Shown: positions 44,190 to 52,015 of the stretch, in pieces
How the letters are laid out: each line of letters starts with the position of its first letter
Position numbering within the stretch: position 1 is the first letter of the stretch
NCBI RefSeq assembly: GCF_001641125.1
Contig: NZ_LWLP01000001.1
Coordinates: 2,280,715-2,344,714, forward strand
Direction of reading: 5' to 3'
DNA: 64,000 nt
From: Arthrobacter sp. OY3WO11
GTDB taxonomy: Bacteria > Actinomycetota > Actinomycetes > Actinomycetales > Micrococcaceae
Notes under the pieces: generated by a model
Told to the model about the DNA's origin: nothing
Database searches by the model: none
The model's input: the letters and a program-made list of their open reading frames with translations, nothing else
Program-made: the position numbers and the translations under genes

Positions 44190-44612
44190 ATGGCTGAACA
44201 CCACTCCCTGAATACCCCTGCCCTGGACTGTGTCCTCAGATTCATCCGTGTCCTCGAAGCAGGCGGAGGATCCGCTGAGATTCGGCCCTTCCTGGCCGAG
44301 TCCTTCGTGCTGGTCGAAGCGCCGCATCTCCTGGCGCCGGAAGGTTCCACCCGGACACTGGCCTCTGTCCTTGCCGGTGCTGACCAAAGCTCGGAGGTGG
44401 TGTCGGACCAGGTGTTCAGCATCAGGCGCACCACCTGTGAAGGCGGGAGGGTGGCGGTGGAGGCGGACTGGTCGGCAACAGTCCTGCTTGATCTGCCGTA
44501 CTGGGACACGGGAGAGACCATCCGTGCCAGGACGTCATCTGTCTTCGAGGTCAGGGACGGCAGGATTGTGAGCCAGGACAGCTACGACTGTTACTTCCGG
44601 GGTGGTTCCTGA
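44190..44612 (+). CDS. SnoaL-like/NTF2-fold small protein
   Basis: 140 residues from the ATG at 44190. The sequence runs as a cone-shaped alpha+beta NTF2 fold: helix CVLRFIRVLEAGG, an FLAESFVLVEAPHLLAP strand pair, and the final strands TSSVFEVRDGRIVSQDSYDCYF. No catalytic residues can be named with confidence. The C-terminus overlaps the end of the convergent FAD monooxygenase by 22 bases. The fold is used for small-molecule binding or as polyketide cyclase, so a link to the polyketide genes next door is possible but unproven. Confidence 0.7.
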   Translation: MAEHHSLNTPALDCVLRFIRVLEAGGGSAEIRPFLAESFVLVEAPHLLAPEGSTRTLASVLAGADQSSEVVSDQVFSIRRTTCEGGRVAVEADWSATVLLDLPYWDTGETIRARTSSVFEVRDGRIVSQDSYDCYFRGGS

Positions 44613-45784
44613 CCGGCATGCCCTTCCAGCGTTCGTGGCTGCTGCATGGTGAAGCGCCTGGCAGTCCAGCGGTTAATGGCTGGAACCGAAGCGGCGGCGC
44701 CAATGGCCAGGTTTCGCAGCTGCAGGAAGGGTGACGGCAGGGGACGGCCCAGGATCATGTTGATTTCGGACTGGCGCCTGGCGATGACGGCGGCACGCCG
44801 CTGTCGGGCCTCGAACTCTTTCAGTGCCCCTTCCACGGGCTCTCCCGCCACGCCCCGGCGGATCAGGGGCGACAGGGCCTGCACAGCCATCCAGCCCAGG
44901 TTCATGCCTTGGCCGCCGATTGGGCTGATTTCGTGCGCGGCGTCCCCGATCAGCAGCGCCCGTCCTGCCACGGTGCGGCGGGCCAGCGTGGACCGTACGC
45001 TGAACGCGCTCAGCATGGTGTTGGTCTCCACATCCGGCAGGATTCCCGTCCGCTGCAGCACCAGGCGGGCCAAACGATGGGCGTCTGCTGCCTCCGCCGG
45101 CTTGCCGAGCCGTACCACCCACCGCCGCAGACCGCCCGGCAGCGGGAATGACTCAACGATTCCCTCGGATTCAAGGAAGAGGACTGCCATCTGCCCGTGG
45201 TGTCCGGAGTCTGCAAAGTCGCCCATCAGGTAGTGGTCCGGATAGGCCTTGGTGCAGACGGGCACGCCAAGCACCTTGCGCAGGTGCGATCTCGCGCCGT
45301 CGGCGGCGACCACAAAGGACGCCGGGAAGTCCCGCTGTCCCTCCCCACCAGCAGAAGGTTCGACGACGACGGCGGCCCTTGCGCCGTCGTCGTGCAGTCC
45401 TGTGACCCTTACGCCCCTGACGATCGCCTCGCTGTCGAGGGCAAGGACGCGATCCTCCAGGAGCTGTTCTGTCCGGTACTGGGGGAGGGCCAGCACGAAC
45501 GGAAAGGCCTCCGAAACGCCGTCGAAGGACATGCTCCCCAAAGTTCTACCACCGCTGACCGCGAGGCCTGTACGGATCGGCACCCCCTCCTGGACCATGG
45601 CGGCGGCCAGCTGTACCTGGTCCAGCGCGTCGAGGGCAGGCGGGTGGATTCCGATGGCGCGGGTATGGATGTTCCGTTCAGTCCTCTGTTCGAGGATGCG
45701 GACCGAGACTCCCTCCTGGAGAAGTGCAGCGGCCAGGTACAGACCCACCGGTCCGCCGCCAACGATCACCACATCTGTGGCCAT
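44591..45784 (-). CDS. FAD-dependent monooxygenase of the type III PKS cassette
   Basis: 397 residues. The N-terminal GGGPVGLYLA (about 9-18) binds the FAD ADP part. GDAAHEISPIGGQGMNLG in the C-terminal half is the second FAD motif of the UbiH/PHBH aromatic hydroxylase family. Together with the synthase and methyltransferase it would hydroxylate or tailor a resorcinol or pyrone product. One base separates it from the methyltransferase gene, so it is the third gene of the operon. It is convergent with the small NTF2-like gene. Confidence 0.9.
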   Translation of the reverse strand: MATDVVIVGGGPVGLYLAAALLQEGVSVRILEQRTERNIHTRAIGIHPPALDALDQVQLAAAMVQEGVPIRTGLAVSGGRTLGSMSFDGVSEAFPFVLALPQYRTEQLLEDRVLALDSEAIVRGVRVTGLHDDGARAAVVVEPSAGGEGQRDFPASFVVAADGARSHLRKVLGVPVCTKAYPDHYLMGDFADSGHHGQMAVLFLESEGIVESFPLPGGLRRWVVRLGKPAEAADAHRLARLVLQRTGILPDVETNTMLSAFSVRSTLARRTVAGRALLIGDAAHEISPIGGQGMNLGWMAVQALSPLIRRGVAGEPVEGALKEFEARQRRAAVIARRQSEINMILGRPLPSPFLQLRNLAIGAAASVPAINRWTARRFTMQQPRTLEGHAGQEPPRK

Positions 45785-45785
45785 G

Positions 45786-46481
45786 TCAGTTCCTCTGGTA
45801 TTCGAGAAGCTGATGGAAGGCGCTGCCGGTCCGGACCGCCCAGCCGGGGGGAGCGAGGGCCGTTAGTTCCCCGCGCGTATAGCTCCGGCGGATGGAGGTC
45901 AGCCCGTCCGCGCGGATGAAGGAGTGGCGGAAAGGAAGTGCTGCAGCGCTGAACAGGGCGTAGGCGGCCGGGCTGCGGCGGAGATCGTTGTGGAGCGCTG
46001 CTTTCCGGGCAAGCGTTTCTGAGTGTGCCAGCAGCTCTTGCAGTTGGCCGGCATCAAGGTGGTGGAGGACATGGTTCGAGATCACGAAGTCGTACTGCTT
46101 TCCCTCCTGCACAAGGTCGGCGCTGTGGGCCTGCCGGAAACTGATGCCGGCAACGGCAGGCCTGCGGAGGGCGAAGGCGGCGGCGCGGGGATCCGGGTCG
46201 ATGCCCGTGATGTGCAGTGTGAGCCGGTCGCGTGCGGCCCATCGCGCCAGCATGGTGGCGAGGTCTCCGCCTCCCGAACCGATGTCCAGGACCGTCGCCG
46301 GACGGGAAGTGGCCGCAAGGAAAGGGCGTAATTCACGAACGTACAGCCGCCGCCACCCGGACAGCACCCGGTTCACCAGGGCAAACTGCCTGTAGGTGTT
46401 GTCCAGGGCCTCAGGGTCGCAGTCGGGCAGGTCCATGATCTCCATGGCCCCGGCGTCGCGCTGCCGCAGCAGGAAGTCCAC
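45786..46481 (-). CDS. SAM-dependent methyltransferase of the type III PKS cassette
   Basis: 231 residues from a GTG. The SAM motif is VLDIGSGGGDLATMLARW, with GIDPDPRAAAFA after it and FVISNHVLHHL as motif IV. The N-terminal PEALDNTYRQFALVNRVLSGW and the later basic helices fit small-molecule O- or C-methyltransferases. It lies five bases after the synthase stop and one base before the monooxygenase, so all three are translated together. The product is probably a methylated alkylresorcinol or quinone; this is inferred from gene order. Confidence 0.88.
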   Translation of the reverse strand: MDFLLRQRDAGAMEIMDLPDCDPEALDNTYRQFALVNRVLSGWRRLYVRELRPFLAATSRPATVLDIGSGGGDLATMLARWAARDRLTLHITGIDPDPRAAAFALRRPAVAGISFRQAHSADLVQEGKQYDFVISNHVLHHLDAGQLQELLAHSETLARKAALHNDLRRSPAAYALFSAAALPFRHSFIRADGLTSIRRSYTRGELTALAPPGWAVRTGSAFHQLLEYQRN

Positions 46482-46486
46482 AGGGT

Positions 46487-47683
46487 TCAGGCCACCGGAG
46501 CTTCCGCCGCCAGCCGTTCCTGCCCGTTGCGCTCTGCCGGTGCAGTGCGTGGTGCCTGCCGCAGTTTGGTGAACAGTGCCGTTTCCACCGTGAGCCCGGG
46601 ACCGAACGCCATGGAGCAGATCCGCTCGTCTCCGGGCTCGGGGGCCTGTTCCAGGATGCGCTTGATGACAAACAGGACGGTGGCGCTGCTCATGTTGCCG
46701 TAGTTCCTGAGGATTTCACGGGCCGGGACCAGCTGTTCTTCCGTCAGGCCGAGCCGGGATTCGACTTTGTCCAGGATGCTCCTGCCACCCGGGTGGATGG
46801 CCCAATGGCGGATGGAGGAGTAGGGGAGTGCCGCGAGTTCAGGGTCCCGGGCCAGGAGCGGCTGAAGCGCGCCAACGATGTGGTCATCGATGATGTGCGG
46901 AACGTAATTGCCCAAGACCATTTCGAATCCGTTGTCGCCGATGTTCCATGCCATGGAGTCTTCGCCGACTGGCGTGAGGACGGTTTCGAAATGATCCAGT
47001 TGCAGCAGGGCGTTTTCCTCCGTGCCCGGCCTGGCTGTAACGACGGCGGCCGCGGCACCGTCGGCGAACAGCGCCGATCCCATGATGGTGTCCGGGTCAT
47101 TGGATGTGCGGACGTGCAGCGAGCACAGTTCCGCACAGACAACCAGGACCACCGCGGTGGGGTCGGCCTCGCAGAACAACTTGGCGGCCCGGAGGGCTGG
47201 AAAGGCCGCATAACAGCCCATGAACCCGAGGTGGTAACGCTGGACGGCAGGATCCAGGCCGAGTTCCCGGACGATCTTGTAGTCAGGCCCGGGGTTGAAG
47301 AATCCGGTGCAGGAGACGGTCACCAGATGAGTTATGTCAAGTAAATCGAGTTCCGGGCAGGCCTCGACGGCGGCACGGGCGGCGGCGACGAAGAGTTTTG
47401 TGGCCTCGCGGCCGAAGATCTCGTTGCGTACCTTGGTGCTGGGATTCAGCAGCAGGCCCGTGGCGGCATCGTAGAACTGCGGGTCCTCAGCCTGAAAATC
47501 ATTGGTCATTTCCTCAACGGCAGTAAACCGGGTGTCGATGGCCGCCGCGTCGAAGCATGTGCCCACCAGGCGCGAACCGAGCCGCGTCAGTCCGGGCTGG
47601 GCCGCGAAAACGTCCCGGGCCTCGGACTGGATCAGCATTGTTTTCGGAACTGCAGTTTCAAGTGAACGCACGTAGACCGTCAT
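46487..47683 (-). CDS. Type III polyketide synthase
   Basis: 398 residues of the thiolase/chalcone-synthase fold. The catalytic triad can be placed at Cys157 (FMGCYAAFPALRAA), His297 (HWAIHPGGRSILD) and Asn330 (NYGNMSSATV). SCTGFFNPGPDY (about 124-135) marks the bacterial alkylresorcinol/PhlD-like branch. The homodimer extends an acyl-CoA starter with malonyl-CoA and cyclises it, usually to a resorcinol or pyrone. It is the first gene of an operon with a methyltransferase and an FAD monooxygenase. A 137-base gap separates it from a TACATTATGTA dyad that could control its promoter. Confidence 0.95.
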   Translation of the reverse strand: MTVYVRSLETAVPKTMLIQSEARDVFAAQPGLTRLGSRLVGTCFDAAAIDTRFTAVEEMTNDFQAEDPQFYDAATGLLLNPSTKVRNEIFGREATKLFVAAARAAVEACPELDLLDITHLVTVSCTGFFNPGPDYKIVRELGLDPAVQRYHLGFMGCYAAFPALRAAKLFCEADPTAVVLVVCAELCSLHVRTSNDPDTIMGSALFADGAAAAVVTARPGTEENALLQLDHFETVLTPVGEDSMAWNIGDNGFEMVLGNYVPHIIDDHIVGALQPLLARDPELAALPYSSIRHWAIHPGGRSILDKVESRLGLTEEQLVPAREILRNYGNMSSATVLFVIKRILEQAPEPGDERICSMAFGPGLTVETALFTKLRQAPRTAPAERNGQERLAAEAPVA

Positions 47684-47820
47684 TGGTTCATTCTTAGCGA
47701 GCGGCGGGATAAAGGCAACGGTGATCGCGGCGCTGACCTGCGGATTTGTTCAGTGTTTCTCTGGGACGTCAGCGTGGCGGATCCGGCCGCTTCCGGCTGG
47801 CTGATAAAACGCCGATAATC

Positions 47821-47831
47821 TACATTATGTA
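47821..47831. promoter_or_regulatory. TACATTATGTA operator-like dyad
   Basis: A perfect 5+1+5 dyad flanked by TCTAC/GTAGA arms (47819-47838), typical in size and AT-richness of TetR/MarR/GntR operators. It lies upstream of both the polyketide operon and the recombinase gene. Confidence 0.45.
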
Positions 47832-47842
47832 AAGTAGAACAG

Positions 47843-47864
47843 TGATTATTGCATCCGATGCACG
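47843..47864. repeat. Left copy of the GATT-TTGCATCC-ATGCA repeat
   Basis: GATTATTGCATCCGATGCAC. The core is an inverted repeat TGCATC-C-GATGCA. A second copy (GATTCTTGCATCCAATGCAA) is at 48065-48084, in the same orientation, just before the recombinase RBS. Confidence 0.6.
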
Positions 47865-48050
47865 ATCACCTCTCCTCCGCCCATTGCCACCCGGCACCCC
47901 CGCGACTGCAGCAGAAAAGTGCCTGTGACCTGCGGAAACGCATGCTATTGCCTGTTGTGACCGCTGGTAAGCCCCACCGAAGCAGAGCCTTCGTAAGCGG
48001 AGGGCATCAAGCTGGAACAGCCCTCCGATCCGCGGATTTGCGCGGACTTC

Positions 48051-48086
48051 TGCATTAATTGCATGATTCTTGCATCCAATGCAATG
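48051..48086. repeat. TGCAT-rich operator/site cluster before the recombinase
   Basis: TGCATTAATTGCATGATTCT followed by TGCATCCAATGCAATG: three forward TGCAT and one inverted copy within 36 bases, ending a few bases before the AGGAGG ribosome-binding site. A possible site for the XRE protein or the recombinase. Confidence 0.55.
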
Positions 48087-48100
48087 TATCAGGAGGTTTC

Positions 48101-49199
48101 GTGGCGGTCGATTCAGCGGGACGGGTGCTCGACTTCGGCGCTGTGCGCTTCCTTCACCCCGAGGACCACGTGTTCACCCAGATGCTTACCGGCTGGCGCA
48201 ACCAGCAGCTGAGCCGGAACCTGGCGTTTGGCACCATCGAGGGCCGCGAACGGCTAGTAACGCGGTTCCAGGAGTCCACAAACGAGTATCCATGGCAGTG
48301 GACCCCAGCTCACGTGGACGAGTTCTTCGGGGATCTGCGCAGCATAAAGCACGGCCGCGCAGTCCACCATCCGGAGCTACCAGGCAGCGCTGAGGGCCTT
48401 CTGCGCATACGCAGCGTCGCCTGATTATGGCTGGGACCGGGTCTGCGAACAGCACTTCGGTACGCACCCTGTCCAAGTCTGTTTCGACTGGAACACCGCG
48501 GTCCATGCCCAGGCGACCGAATCGGCTCCGAAGCGGCGCCCCTTCACCCGGCAGGAGCTGCAGGCCTTCTTTGACCGGGCCGATGACGAGGTGGACCGCA
48601 TCGCTGGCCTGGGCCGCAAGGGCTGGCTGCCGGCCTACCGCGACGCGGTCCTCTTCAAGGTGGCCTACTGCTGGGGTCTCCGCCGCAACGAGGTCAAGCA
48701 TCTGCAGACCGTGGATTTTGCCCGCAACCCGCACGCCCGGGAATTCGGCAAGTACGGGGTCCTGCAGGTCCGCTACGGCAAGGCCATGAAGGGTTCACCA
48801 CCCAAACGCCGCAGCGTCCTGACCGTGTTCGACTGGTCCACGGAGATCGTTGCCGACTGGCTGGAACGCGGCCACCCGCACATGACCAACGGTCTGGACC
48901 TGTTCCCTTCCGAACGGGGCACCCTTGTTTCAGAGACGGCGCTGAACCGAAGGTTCAACCGGTACTGCGAGGATCTGGGCCTCTCCCCCGGCCTGGACAT
49001 CCACTCGCTGCGCCGCTCCTACGTCACCCATCTGATCGAATCAGGCATGGACGCTTTGTTCGTCCAGCACCAGGCCGGGCATGAGCACGCCTCAACAACG
49101 GCCCTCTACACCTCCGTCTCCAGCGACTACAGGGTCAAAACACTGCGCCGCGCCCTGGACTCCACGATCCGGGACGCGCTGGCCGGAATGGAAGACTGA
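48101..49199 (+). pseudogene. Tyrosine recombinase/integrase interrupted by a frameshift
   Basis: A GTG after AGGAGG opens the N-terminal SAM-like core-binding domain (about 85 codons, up to FFGDLRSIKHG). The frame then ends at a TGA at 48422-48424. In the +1 frame, from about 48356, the sequence carries straight on as AQSTIRSYQAALRAFCAYAA and runs to 49199 as the catalytic domain. The active-site set is complete: Arg in WGLRRNEV, a Lys-bearing hairpin, His-x-x-Arg in HSLRRSY, GHE and the nucleophile Tyr in ALYTSV. The full product would be about 365 residues. Either a one-base insertion broke the gene or a +1 recoding event is needed. It heads the operon. Confidence 0.75.
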
Positions 49200-49203
49200 A
49201 CGC

Positions 49204-49536
49204 ATGAAACGAGAGATCGACTACCGCTGGCGGCTTGCAGAACTCATGGCGGCCCGGGGAATGCACAACAGCACCGACCTCAGTCCCTTGCTGAAGGAAC
49301 GCGGCATCGAACTCTCGGCCTCCCAGGTCTACCGGCTCGTCACCCAACGCCCCGAGCGCGTCTCACTCATGATGATCGCCGCGCTCTGCGACATTTTCTC
49401 GTGCGGGCCCGAGGACCTGGTCACCGTCACGGCAACGGACGCCAAGGTCCGCAAGGTCGCCTCTGACGCCAATGTCGTGGACCTGAACAAGACCATCCGG
49501 CCCAAACGTGCCCGCGTAATCCGCGATGACGGCTGA
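49204..49536 (+). CDS. XRE-type helix-turn-helix regulator of the recombinase module
   Basis: 110 residues. An N-terminal HTH of the Cro/C1 type (LAELMAARGMHNSTDLSPLL, then LSASQVYRLVTQRP and MMIAALCDIFSCGPEDLV) makes up the first 75 residues. A charged C-terminal tail (NKTIRPKRARVIRDDG) follows. It starts five bases after the recombinase stop and overlaps the next gene by 11 bases. The natural assumption is that it controls the module, perhaps at the TGCAT sites, but no binding data exist. Confidence 0.85.
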   Translation: MKREIDYRWRLAELMAARGMHNSTDLSPLLKERGIELSASQVYRLVTQRPERVSLMMIAALCDIFSCGPEDLVTVTATDAKVRKVASDANVVDLNKTIRPKRARVIRDDG

Positions 49537-51067
49537 AATCACACCGCGGATTGCCGTCCGCGGCCGGCCCCGCACCACCGGGGCGTTCATTTGCGACAGA
49601 TGCTCCAGGGCAGCCGGCAAACACCGCGCCAGCTGGCCGGAAGGCAGGATCTGCGGGACCTGCTTCACGATCGCCATGCGCACCCACGGCACCTGCCCCG
49701 GCTGCGGAACAGAGCGCATGCTTCCCGGGCGGTCTGCTGCCCACGGCGACCAACCGGTCTGTGTCGATTGCGCAGGCATCACGCAGGATTACCACTGCTC
49801 CCGCTGCGGCACGGAAACCGAGCACTACCGCCAGAACACTTGCGCGCGCTGCTCACTTCGGGACGACCTCACCATCCTGTTGCGCGTCGACGAGGCCCAG
49901 GGACCGGAAACGACGGCGACGAAACTGCTCGGCACGCTCTGCCGAGCCCAGCGCCCCGAAAGTATCCTCACATGGCTGCGCAAACCCGGTGTCCGCGACT
50001 TGCTCGCCCGGCTTGCCACCGGCGGCATCCCCCTCAGCCATGAAGCACTGGACCAGGAACCAAACAGCCTACGGGTGGAGCACCTGCGCAGCCTGCTCAC
50101 CCACCACAACCTACTGCCCGGGCGGGATCACTACCTCGCGCTCTTTGAGCGGTGGCTACCCAGCAAACTCGAGGACATTGATGACACCGAGATTCGGCGA
50201 CCCATTGAGTCCTTCGCCCGCTGGCACCACCTCCGACGCATCAGGACCATATCGGCAGCCGGGAAGCCCACCCAGGGCCCCATGCACAGCTCGAAACAGG
50301 AAATCACCGAAACCATCAAATTCCTCACCTGGCTCAAGCTCACCCACGGACGAACGGTCGCCTCCTGCCTCCAGGCCGACGTCGACGCCTGGCTGGCCGA
50401 CGGCCCCACAACCAGACACGCCATCAGAACCTTTTTCGCCTGGGCAGTGAAGAACCGGACCTGCACCAACATCACCATTGGCTTCCGGCAGGCCAAGACA
50501 GTTCCCCTACTCACCCAGGGCCAACGACTCGCCATGCTCAAGGCCTGCCTCACCGACAACATCGACACCCTGTCCTACCGGGTCGCCGCCACTCTCCTCC
50601 TGCTCTACGCCCAGCCGGTCGTGAAGATCGCCGCGATGAAAAGCACGGATGTGATCCTCACACCCGATGGTCTGCGCCTGTCACTCGGGGAAGAACACCC
50701 AGCGCCAGTGCCCGAACCTTTCGCCTCACTGCTCACAGAACACCTCGCCTCACGCCCCAACATGCGCACCGGCAGCAGCTCCGGCAGCCCGTGGCTCTTC
50801 CCCGGCTACCGCGCCGGGCAACACATTCACCCCAACACCCTCATGATGCGTCTCAGAGAAATCGGCATAGACCTCCTGGGCGCACGCAACGCGTCCCTCC
50901 GCGCCCTCGTCAATGAGGTCCCCGCGCCGCTCGTCGCCGAGATGCTCGGCTACAGCTACCAGGTCACGCAAAAGCACGCCATGGCATCAGCCGAACCCTG
51001 GGCTCGCTATTCGCATATCCAACCCGGGGCGGATAATGGCGGATACCCCCTGAAAAGGAGCGAGTAA
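49526..51067 (+). CDS. Zinc-ribbon protein with degraded tyrosine-recombinase-like C-terminus
   Basis: 513 residues. The first 95 hold five CxxC pairs (CDRC, CGTC, CPGC, CVDC, CSRC and CARC by position), enough for two or three zinc ribbons. The middle (about 110-330) is helical. The C-terminal 170 residues follow the recombinase fold outline. The first Arg position reads LLYAQPVVKI, the HxxR box is reduced to SLRALVNEV, GH becomes GYS, and WARYSH holds the tyrosine position. The catalytic set is therefore incomplete, and the protein is probably a DNA-binding partner rather than a recombinase. It overlaps the XRE gene by 11 bases and ends the operon. Confidence 0.8.
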   Translation: MTAEITPRIAVRGRPRTTGAFICDRCSRAAGKHRASWPEGRICGTCFTIAMRTHGTCPGCGTERMLPGRSAAHGDQPVCVDCAGITQDYHCSRCGTETEHYRQNTCARCSLRDDLTILLRVDEAQGPETTATKLLGTLCRAQRPESILTWLRKPGVRDLLARLATGGIPLSHEALDQEPNSLRVEHLRSLLTHHNLLPGRDHYLALFERWLPSKLEDIDDTEIRRPIESFARWHHLRRIRTISAAGKPTQGPMHSSKQEITETIKFLTWLKLTHGRTVASCLQADVDAWLADGPTTRHAIRTFFAWAVKNRTCTNITIGFRQAKTVPLLTQGQRLAMLKACLTDNIDTLSYRVAATLLLLYAQPVVKIAAMKSTDVILTPDGLRLSLGEEHPAPVPEPFASLLTEHLASRPNMRTGSSSGSPWLFPGYRAGQHIHPNTLMMRLREIGIDLLGARNASLRALVNEVPAPLVAEMLGYSYQVTQKHAMASAEPWARYSHIQPGADNGGYPLKRSE

Positions 51068-51079
51068 TGGGAACCAACA

Positions 51080-51544
51080 GTGCGCATACTCATCGGATCT
51101 AGCAGCCCGCAAAGCATTCATGCTCTCGTGACATCCAGCGACGCCGAGAAGGCTTCGTGGTTGACAGGCATCGCTCTCGTCCCACAGACGCCTGGGCAGA
51201 TTACGCTATCGACTGATGCAGACATGTTGGGCTCAGCATCGTGGCGCCTCGACAGTCTAAGCCTGATGAAAGTTTTGAGCACGGCGGGACATCCCCTGGA
51301 AGTTCCATCAGGCCCCACTGGCAAAACGACGCAATTCCAAGGCCGCGCGTCCATCCGCGCTTGGGAGATTGCAGGCTCCCTGCACGTCGACCTCGAGCTG
51401 CCACACCTAGTAGCAGGCAATCAGGACGGCGCTTCAGCCTCCTGGGAAGAAGTGGGCTTAGATGCTCATATTCTCTTGGCGGATACACACGTCATGGGTA
51501 GGGCGGAGATGCTCATCTCGTTTCTGCGAGTTCGATACACCTGA
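51080..51544 (+). CDS. Orphan gene after the recombinase module
   Basis: 154 residues from a GTG 12 bases after the zinc-ribbon stop. Beta-rich with scattered charged residues; no signal, membrane span or known motif (VALVPQTPGQITLSTDAD, then HVDLELPHLVAGNQDG). Its codon use is less GC-skewed than the core genes. By position it could be cargo of the module or a gene the module landed beside. No function assigned. Confidence 0.5.
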   Translation: MRILIGSSSPQSIHALVTSSDAEKASWLTGIALVPQTPGQITLSTDADMLGSASWRLDSLSLMKVLSTAGHPLEVPSGPTGKTTQFQGRASIRAWEIAGSLHVDLELPHLVAGNQDGASASWEEVGLDAHILLADTHVMGRAEMLISFLRVRYT

Positions 51545-51785
51545 TCGAGACCCCAACGGCGACTGAGCACAAGATTCTCCAGCTCCGCCTCTCGACAGTG
51601 ACACAACGCAAGATCTCAAAGCGAATTCTAGGGAATAGTTCGAAAACGAATATGCACCGTTACCAGTAAAGCTGTAAGCGGGCTGAGAGGCTCCGCCCCC
51701 GGCCAATCGACCTCCCCTGTTCCTCGCCTTGCGGCCCCGACGGAACTCCCACGCGACGTGACGTAACCAAGCGGATGCCCAAAGG

Positions 51786-51801
51786 CGACGGCGCGCCGTC
51801 G
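51786..51801. repeat. 16-base perfect palindrome
   Basis: CGACGGCGCGCCGTCG, self-complementary over its full length, in an otherwise featureless gap. Confidence 0.7.
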
Positions 51802-51921
51802 TTCTGTCTCCCGACCAATGAATGCCAACTGATCTTGCCACAGTCATGTTTTCGCCAGAGGCCAGTCCGTCCCGGACATAGCGGGTGCACCCAGGTGTGG
51901 CACGCCTTCGAATATTCCGTG

Positions 51922-51951
51922 AGACGCCGCCGCTCCCCCGCGGCGGCGTCT
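51922..51951. terminator. GC-rich hairpin downstream of the lipase gene
   Basis: A 12-bp perfect stem (51922-51933 with 51940-51951) with a loop of TCCCCC. It lies 65 bases past the lipase stop on the minus strand. No T-run follows, so termination is only probable. Confidence 0.55.
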
Positions 51952-52015
51952 GACGTGGGAAGGCCTGCACTCCGCACTCGGTTTGCTTCTGTCTGGTTGA
52001 CGGTGCCGGCCGGCC

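Larger units (their letters stand above)
47684..48100. other. 417-base regulatory/end region between the PKS cassette and the recombinase module
   Basis: No gene supported. It holds the polyketide operon promoter, a TACATTATGTA dyad at 47821-47831, TGCAT-type repeats at 47843-47864 and 48051-48086, an 8-bp hairpin (47998-48005 with 48020-48027) and a 10-base palindrome ATCCGCGGAT at 48028-48037. The density of such signs is high for this genome. Confidence 0.55.
47843..51067 (+). mobile_element. Putative tyrosine-recombinase / XRE / zinc-ribbon mobile module
   Basis: A recombinase (frameshifted), an XRE regulator and a large zinc-ribbon, degraded-recombinase protein form one tight operon. 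Repeats of the TGCAT type lie before it. The genes are unrelated to those on either side, and a small orphan gene follows. By composition this resembles the recombinase-based units seen in some actinobacterial accessory regions, such as RIT-like or Tn554-like elements, but the gene set differs from both. No terminal repeats or target duplication could be established by eye, so the ends are uncertain. Confidence 0.5.
51545..52015. other. 471-base gene-free stretch
   Basis: No gene supported. The left half is AT-richer than the genome average. It holds a 16-base perfect palindrome at 51786-51801 and a 12-bp hairpin at 51922-51951. The latter lies about 65 bases from the stop of the minus-strand lipase and may end that transcript. 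Confidence 0.5.

Noticed and set aside
47849..48058. 69-codon frame before the recombinase
   Set aside because: Begins inside the TGCAT repeat, has no RBS, and is Pro/His/Arg-rich without pattern; the region looks regulatory.
48101..51067. Module as a classical RIT element
   Set aside because: RIT elements carry three catalytically complete tyrosine recombinases; here only one is complete, one gene is an XRE regulator, and the third has lost the active-site set.
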